Assembly: GCA_030427215.1 (NCBI GenBank) | Contig: JAUHXB010000027.1 | Span: forward strand, 1-10,372 | Length of the DNA stretch: 10,372 nucleotides | Reading direction: 5' to 3' | Source: Alphaproteobacteria bacterium | GTDB lineage: Bacteria > Pseudomonadota > Alphaproteobacteria > Micavibrionales > UBA1664 | The notes under the pieces: model-generated | Seen by the model: only the letters and a program-made list of their open reading frames with translations | Databases searched by the model: none | Told to the model about the DNA's origin: nothing | In this document: positions 6,312 to 10,372 of the stretch, piece by piece | Layout of the letters: every line of letters begins with the position of its first letter | Numbering within the stretch: the first letter of the stretch is position 1 | Translations under genes and position numbers: made by a program

Positions 6312-7013
6312 ATGAAAGACACTCAAACAAAATCCCCTCGACTTTATGTGTTCGATAATGTGTCAAAGGGCACAGATATTTGTTTATCATCAGATCAATC
6401 ACATTATTTGACAAATGTGATGCGGATGAATGAAGGGCAATCCATTCGTGTGTTTAACGGGCGTGATGGCGAATATAATGCATGCATCAAATCGATATCT
6501 AAAAAACAGGTCACCGTTGAAATAGGGGAATCTATTAGGGACCATAAAGCGCCCGCATACTCTTTACATCTGTATTGCCCTTTAATCAAAAAAGATCGAT
6601 TTGCCTTTATGATTGAAAAGTCGGTTGAATTGGGGGTGACGCATATTCACCCTTTTACAAGCGACCGAACGCAGCTATCAAAGATGAATTTTGATAAAGT
6701 TGAAAAGCAAATTATTGAGGCCGCAGAACAATGTGAACGATTAACATTGCCTAAATTACATGATGTGAAAACGCTGTCTGCTCTATCTTTTAATCATCTG
6801 ACTTATTGTGCAATGGAACGTAAGGATAATAAAATGTTTAAACCAAATCGCATCGACGATATCGGTATTATCATTGGTCCAGAAGGCGGGTGGGGTGATA
6901 ATGACATCGATTTTTTAGATGATACTACAAATATTGCCCCCACATCCTTGGGTGACAATATCTTACGCGCGGAAACCGCGGCCCTTTTTATGCTGTCACG
7001 AATTGAAAAATAA
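6312..7013 (+). CDS. rsmE: 16S rRNA (uracil(1498)-N3)-methyltransferase
   Basis: RsmE methylates N3 of U1498 in 16S rRNA of the 30S subunit using S-adenosylmethionine. The 233-residue product (243 in E. coli) has the N-terminal PUA-like RNA-binding part, including SHYLTNVMRMNEGQSIRVFN (30-49), and a C-terminal SPOUT knot domain. Knot-domain marks are EKSVELGV (102-109), EAAEQCER (136-143), the SAM-binding IIGPEGGW (187-194) and LGDNILRAETAAL (213-225). The start at 6312 gives family length. An in-frame ATG at 6294 would add six residues, and the open frame continues upstream only as antisense to ubiA. It is divergent from ubiA, a pairing I recall from other alphaproteobacteria, and its 3' end overlaps the convergent MAPEG gene by 26 bases. 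Confidence 0.95.
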   Translation: MKDTQTKSPRLYVFDNVSKGTDICLSSDQSHYLTNVMRMNEGQSIRVFNGRDGEYNACIKSISKKQVTVEIGESIRDHKAPAYSLHLYCPLIKKDRFAFMIEKSVELGVTHIHPFTSDRTQLSKMNFDKVEKQIIEAAEQCERLTLPKLHDVKTLSALSFNHLTYCAMERKDNKMFKPNRIDDIGIIIGPEGGWGDNDIDFLDDTTNIAPTSLGDNILRAETAALFMLSRIEK

Positions 7014-7380
7014 GCAATCCGCCAAGCCCTAATAAGGTCAGGAAGGTTAAAATCATTCCTGCTGGCCTTGCGATGGGAATGATATCCATTAAGCCAATGG
7101 CATGCATGACTCGCCCTAAAACAAGCGCTATTCCAAAAACATGCATGAAAAAGGGAACGGATGCGAATGGATCGGCAATATTAATTTCACAAATTAACAT
7201 TAAAATCAGCGCGATCGGGACAAATTCGGCAAAATTTCCGTGGGCTCTAACGGTTTTTAATATCACATCATTCTGGCCATTACCTATATAGATTTTATGT
7301 TTTAATCGCTTCGAAATAACAAGGGCACTCAACCCGACATAGATGAGGGCTAATAGTCCTGCATATAATCCTGTAACCAT
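6988..7380 (-). CDS. MAPEG-family integral membrane protein (130 aa)
   Basis: The product has four hydrophobic spans (about residues 5-23, 53-67, 76-95 and 106-127). RAHGNFAEFVPIAL (45-58) is the R-A-x-x-N-x-x-E-x-x-P signature of the MAPEG superfamily (membrane-associated eicosanoid and glutathione metabolism proteins). Bacterial members of this type resemble E. coli YecN; their reactions are mostly unknown, and glutathione binding is only a family-level possibility. The ATG at 7380 is chosen because AAGGA lies 7 bases upstream on this strand; a TTG two codons earlier is open but unlikely. The gene runs tail to tail into rsmE with a 26-base overlap and diverges from the TerD gene across a 71-base AT-rich gap. 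Confidence 0.88.
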   Translation of the reverse strand: MVTGLYAGLLALIYVGLSALVISKRLKHKIYIGNGQNDVILKTVRAHGNFAEFVPIALILMLICEINIADPFASVPFFMHVFGIALVLGRVMHAIGLMDIIPIARPAGMILTFLTLLGLGGLLIFQFVTA

Positions 7381-7451
7381 GCTCAATTCCTTTTTCTTTG
7401 TTTTTTATTTTAATAATGATAGTTTATTTATAAGTTTTTGAGGAGAAAAAA

Positions 7452-8192
7452 ATGCCACGTTCTACCAGTTCCGCCGATTCACTTGCAAATGCATCAAAAA
7501 GCCAGTCCAAATATTCTGATCATGGTGGTGCATTGGGGGCTGGCGGTGTGACGGAAGATAAAGAAATTTCACCGCAGGATATGTTGGATAAATCTGGTGA
7601 AAGCGGCCTTATTAAGCCGCCAGAAGGAGGATTCAAATCCGTTCATATTGGCTTGGCATGGAATAATATCATCGTTGAAAAATCAGGTGGATTGATGGGG
7701 TTGCTCAAAAAGGCGACAAATCAAGGTATTGATTTAGACTTAGGGTGTTTTTACGAATTGGCGGACGGCACGCGCGGAATTTTACAACCCTTTGGGGAAT
7801 TATTCGGATCTTTAGATGATAAACCCTATATCGCATTATCTGGTGATGAACGCACTGGCGATGCCGAAGGGGACGATGAGTTTTTTACAGTGAATGGCTC
7901 AAAATGGTCGGAAATTAAACGTATTCTTGTTTACACTTATATTTATGAAGGATCGACAGATTGGTCACAAATTCAGCCAGAGGTGACCATTGATTTATGT
8001 GACGGGCGCAAAGCGCTACAAATCAAACCATCTCTTAAAACTTCAAAAATGACTGTTTGTGCACTGGCAACACTCAAAAATGTCAAAGATGCGCTTCAAA
8101 TTGTTACGCATGGAGAATATTTCACATCGCAGGCGGCGATGGATCGCGCCTTCGGTTTTGGTTTAAAATGGGAAGACGGTGCAAAAAATTAA
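7452..8192 (+). CDS. TerD/TerA-type tellurium-resistance-family protein (246 aa)
   Basis: The central region is a TerD-family domain: DLDLGCFYEL (94-103), then GILQPFGELFGSLDDKPYIA (109-128), the calcium-binding-type loop LSGDERTGDAEGDDE (129-143), and WSEIKRILVYTYIYEG (152-167). The Gly-rich spacing and the QPFGELFGSL stretch resemble the TerA branch rather than short TerD/TerE proteins. An N-terminal tail of about 60 residues, rich in Ser, Ala, Gly, Lys and Asp, is probably disordered. A GAGGAG ribosome-binding site (7440-7445) precedes the ATG by 6 bases. In known systems Ter proteins act at the inner membrane in tellurite or stress tolerance and bind calcium. Here there is no TerB, TerC or second TerD neighbour in the window, so a tellurite role is not implied. 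The gene is followed at 174 bases by the PodJ-like gene on the same strand. Confidence 0.88.
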   Translation: MPRSTSSADSLANASKSQSKYSDHGGALGAGGVTEDKEISPQDMLDKSGESGLIKPPEGGFKSVHIGLAWNNIIVEKSGGLMGLLKKATNQGIDLDLGCFYELADGTRGILQPFGELFGSLDDKPYIALSGDERTGDAEGDDEFFTVNGSKWSEIKRILVYTYIYEGSTDWSQIQPEVTIDLCDGRKALQIKPSLKTSKMTVCALATLKNVKDALQIVTHGEYFTSQAAMDRAFGFGLKWEDGAKN

Positions 8193-8285
8193 AATAAATA
8201 CGTTTTAATCCACAATTTCCATGTCTTTATTCATTATTTAGTGGAATTTTGAAAATATATATTGCTATTATACAGAAAAATAACG

Positions 8286-8337
8286 TCCTCATATAAACTT
8301 ATTTTATATCAGGATCATAAATTTCAAACTTTATAAT
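8286..8337 (+). promoter_or_regulatory. Promoter region of the PodJ-like gene with a possible operator
   Basis: A perfect -10 hexamer TATAAT (8332-8337) would start transcription near 8344, 23 bases before the ATG at 8367 and its AGGGG ribosome-binding site (8353-8357). The bases 16-18 upstream do not resemble TTGACA. Instead an imperfect inverted repeat ends exactly there: TCCTCATATAAA (8286-8297) and TTTATATCAGGA (8303-8314), 12-base arms with one C/C mismatch and a 5-base centre. It could be an operator or activator site. The remainder of the 8193-8366 gap is AT-rich with no clear terminator for the preceding gene. Confidence 0.4.
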
Positions 8338-8366
8338 TTTGTGGGGATCAAAAGGGGTAAAGTATA

Positions 8367-10247
8367 ATGGTAACAAGTTTTAGACCTGCAAATACATCGG
8401 AACCTAGAAACCGGCATACCGATACTAGGGTGAGGCAGTTGGGATCAACAGCACAATCCGATAATCATCAAAATCAAATTTTATCCGCGTTGGATACACT
8501 TGGTGCCAAATTGGTTCGGTCTGAGGGTGAGCGCGAAACAATGCGCAAGCTTTTGAATGATGCGTTGGACACTCAAGAAAAGCTCGAAAATCAGCTTGAG
8601 CGAAGTCAAATAAATATTTTTCAACGTTTGGATTCAATTGAAAATAAAAATGAGGGGTTATCCGCAGAAGATAAAAAATTTATCGAGGAACAGAAAAAAT
8701 CAATTGTCGAAACAGAGGAATTGCTGGACAGTCATCGTAAGCGTCAACAACGTGTTGAAGATAAATTACGCGATTCTCAACAAACAATTCAAAAATTACA
8801 ACGCCGTTTGGATACGCAAGAACAAAAACGCGTCAAATTACAACGCCGAATTGAACGCGTTGAAAATATTGCCGCAGATGCGCAAAACGCATTAGAAGCA
8901 AAGGCGATGGTTTTGTTAACGGACCAGAGCGAGAATGTCCGTTTGTTAGAACAACAAATGGCAGAGCAAAAAATACGGCTTAACCAATATGCCGATCAAC
9001 CTACTCAGGCCGATATTATTCATGGTGATGATGGCCATAAAAAATCGTTTGGGTGGACTAAATACTCCACCTCCCTTTTGACAATCATTGCGGCGGTTGG
9101 GTTTGGCTGGATGATGTCTTCTGCGACAAATACTAATCCTCAGGCCTTTATGGTGACGGAAAGCGGGAACATTGAACAAATTAGTTTGCAAGAAAGTGCT
9201 TTGCGCCCTGCAGTTTCTCAATCCCCTTCAATTGAGGCCGATATTGCCGCGTTTGAAACAGATTGGATCAGTGAGTCGATCATTGATTTTGCATTGGATG
9301 AGATGAGCGCACAGTCGACTGTTGCTGAATATGACGTGTTGCAAACCGTGACGGATTTATCTGTCACGATGGACCGCGATCCCTCACTTCCCGATCAGAT
9401 AAAGGAACTAGAAACAAAGGCGTTTGATGGCGTTGCGGAGGCACAACATGATTTAGCCGCGCTGTACACGGCAGGTGAGGGCGGTGTTAGCCAAAATTAT
9501 GAGCGGGCTAGTTTTTGGTTTAGGCAGGCTGCGGATCAAGGGATTGCCAATGCCACATATAATTTGGGTGTTTTAAATCAGCAAGGTTTGGGGCAAAGTC
9601 AGGATATTCAACGCGCCCTTGATTGGTACAGACGCGCGGCACAATTGGGCCATCCAGAGGCACAATATAATTTGGGTATCGCTTATATTGAAGGAGTTGG
9701 AACACGCTACAACCCATCTATGGCCGCGGCGTTTTTCCAACAAGCGGCCTTTGGCGGTATTGTTGAGGCGGCTTATAACTTGGGGCTTATTCTCGAAAAT
9801 GGTTTATTAGGGGAAACAAGGCCAGAAGATGCCATGATATGGTATCGTGGTGCGGCAGAAAGCGGCAGTTTGGATGCACAGCAAGCCCTTAAAAATTTGG
9901 CAGAGGCAATGAATATTCCCTTTGACGCGGCTGGACTGTTACAAAATGGTGACAGTATTGCAAAATTCATCAACCCATCTCTAAATACGGATGGTGATTT
10001 ATTTGCAGATGCCAAAGAAGATATCAGCCTTGGAACGCTTGTTCCAACACAGGAACAAATTTTGGTTGCGCAAATTCAAGAGCCATTAAGAAAGGCCCGT
10101 TTGTATAACGGCCCTCAAGATGGTATTGCGGGATCAGGAACCGTTCGCTCCATTCGAACCTATCAACGACAAAATGACATCCCTGCAAATGGTATTGCGG
10201 ACCAAAATCTTTTAACCTTTATGTTACAGCAAGGGACAATCGATTGA
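8367..10247 (+). CDS. PodJ-like membrane scaffold: coiled coil, one TM, four Sel1 repeats, peptidoglycan-binding domain
   Basis: This 626-residue protein has a polar N-terminus, a long Glu/Gln/Arg-rich coiled coil (about 50-208), one membrane span (about 235-251, STSLLTIIAAVGFGWMM) and an acidic linker. Then come four tandem Sel1 repeats of exactly 36 residues each (357-392, 393-428, 429-464, 465-500; recurring YNLG and W/F-x-x-x-A-A motifs). It ends in a PG_binding_1-type domain (about 563-622: EPLRKARLYNGPQDG, TVRSIRTYQRQNDIPANG). With no signal peptide, the coiled coil should be cytoplasmic and the Sel1 and wall-binding parts periplasmic. That order matches PodJ, the polar organiser of Caulobacter and relatives, but with a much shorter coiled coil (Caulobacter PodJ is about 974 aa). 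The start is supported by AGGGG nine bases upstream. The architecture is clear; a polarity role is inferred. Confidence 0.88.
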   Translation: MVTSFRPANTSEPRNRHTDTRVRQLGSTAQSDNHQNQILSALDTLGAKLVRSEGERETMRKLLNDALDTQEKLENQLERSQINIFQRLDSIENKNEGLSAEDKKFIEEQKKSIVETEELLDSHRKRQQRVEDKLRDSQQTIQKLQRRLDTQEQKRVKLQRRIERVENIAADAQNALEAKAMVLLTDQSENVRLLEQQMAEQKIRLNQYADQPTQADIIHGDDGHKKSFGWTKYSTSLLTIIAAVGFGWMMSSATNTNPQAFMVTESGNIEQISLQESALRPAVSQSPSIEADIAAFETDWISESIIDFALDEMSAQSTVAEYDVLQTVTDLSVTMDRDPSLPDQIKELETKAFDGVAEAQHDLAALYTAGEGGVSQNYERASFWFRQAADQGIANATYNLGVLNQQGLGQSQDIQRALDWYRRAAQLGHPEAQYNLGIAYIEGVGTRYNPSMAAAFFQQAAFGGIVEAAYNLGLILENGLLGETRPEDAMIWYRGAAESGSLDAQQALKNLAEAMNIPFDAAGLLQNGDSIAKFINPSLNTDGDLFADAKEDISLGTLVPTQEQILVAQIQEPLRKARLYNGPQDGIAGSGTVRSIRTYQRQNDIPANGIADQNLLTFMLQQGTID

Positions 10248-10278
10248 TTCGTGATGAATGGTTTTGTACCATCGCATT

Positions 10279-10372
10279 ATGATTTTGAAGGTTCAGGATA
10301 TAAAATTTTTGAAAACGGTCCTGCGATCCGCAGGAGATGAAATTTTAAAGTATTATAAAAATTTAAATGATA
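10279..10372 (+). CDS. cysQ: Probable 3'(2'),5'-bisphosphate nucleotidase, N-terminal 31 codons (cut by window edge)
   Basis: Only the first 31 codons are inside the window. FLKTVLRSAGDEILKYYK resembles the first helix of CysQ and other inositol-monophosphatase-family enzymes (compare LARNAGDAIMQVYDG in E. coli CysQ). CysQ removes the 3' phosphate of PAP formed during sulfate assimilation. The metal-binding motifs lie beyond the edge, so other members of the family, such as inositol monophosphatase, remain possible. An in-frame ATG at 10258 would add seven residues; neither start has an obvious ribosome-binding site. The gene begins about 30 bases after the PodJ-like stop on the same strand, so it may be cotranscribed. 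Confidence 0.5.
   Translation, partial: MILKVQDIKFLKTVLRSAGDEILKYYKNLND

Noticed and set aside
7381..7451. AT-rich gap between the MAPEG and TerD genes, searched for promoters
   Set aside because: Several TATAAG or TATCAT-like hexamers exist, but none pairs with a credible -35 at 16-18 bases; promoters are surely present but cannot be placed.
8206..8252. Possible hairpin ATTTCCA...TGGAAT followed by TTTT after the TerD gene
   Set aside because: The stem has a mismatch, is AT-rich, and its loop is over 20 bases, so it is too weak to call a terminator.
1..10372. Search for mobile elements, CRISPR arrays, toxin-antitoxin pairs or phage genes
   Set aside because: No transposase, integrase, regularly spaced repeats, target-site duplications or recognisable toxin/antitoxin pairs were seen; the tRNA-Lys has no attached integrase or duplicated 3' end nearby.

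Overview
The window looks like chromosomal DNA from an AT-rich alphaproteobacterium. The evidence is the C-terminal repeat region of DNA topoisomerase I at the left edge, the divergent ubiA/rsmE pair, and at the right a polytopic coiled-coil/Sel1/peptidoglycan-binding protein with the domain order of the alphaproteobacterial polarity factor PodJ. I cannot fix the order or genus from sequence alone. There are no insertion sequences, integrases, CRISPR arrays, phage genes or rRNA. Most of the window is housekeeping, with a few unrecognised accessory genes.

Layout, left to right. (1) The 3' end of topA (+). (2) A small exported protein (717-1001, +) with its own near-consensus promoter and a strong intrinsic terminator, so apparently a single-gene transcript. 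(3) A minus-strand run of three closely spaced genes, transcribed right to left: an exported protein of unknown function (3663-2902), an acidic unrecognised protein (2892-2416) and cysS (2406-1087). (4) Divergent from that run, an Smr-domain protein (3743-4282, +). (5) A minus-strand block transcribed right to left: ubiA, then coaD (joined by an ATGA stop/start overlap), tRNA-Lys(UUU) with its own promoter, and a DCC-family (DUF393) CxxC protein. (6) rsmE (+) diverges from ubiA with interlocked start codons and meets a MAPEG-family membrane protein (-) tail to tail, with a 26-bp overlap. (7) A stand-alone TerD/TerA-type protein (7452-8192, +). (8) The 626-aa PodJ-like scaffold protein (8367-10247, +). 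(9) The first codons of a probable cysQ (10279 to the edge).

Functional themes: DNA topology (TopA), translation (CysRS, tRNA-Lys, 16S rRNA methyltransferase RsmE), cofactor and quinone synthesis (CoaD, UbiA), possible sulfur-nucleotide recycling (CysQ start), and cell envelope or polarity (PodJ-like protein, small secreted proteins). The most interesting region is 7400-10250. There a solitary TerD-domain protein is followed by a compact PodJ-like membrane scaffold, whose promoter has a good -10 box, no recognisable -35 and a 12-bp imperfect inverted repeat where the -35 should be. Every non-coding gap is shorter than 300 bases. The longest is 174 bases (8193-8366) and holds that promoter.
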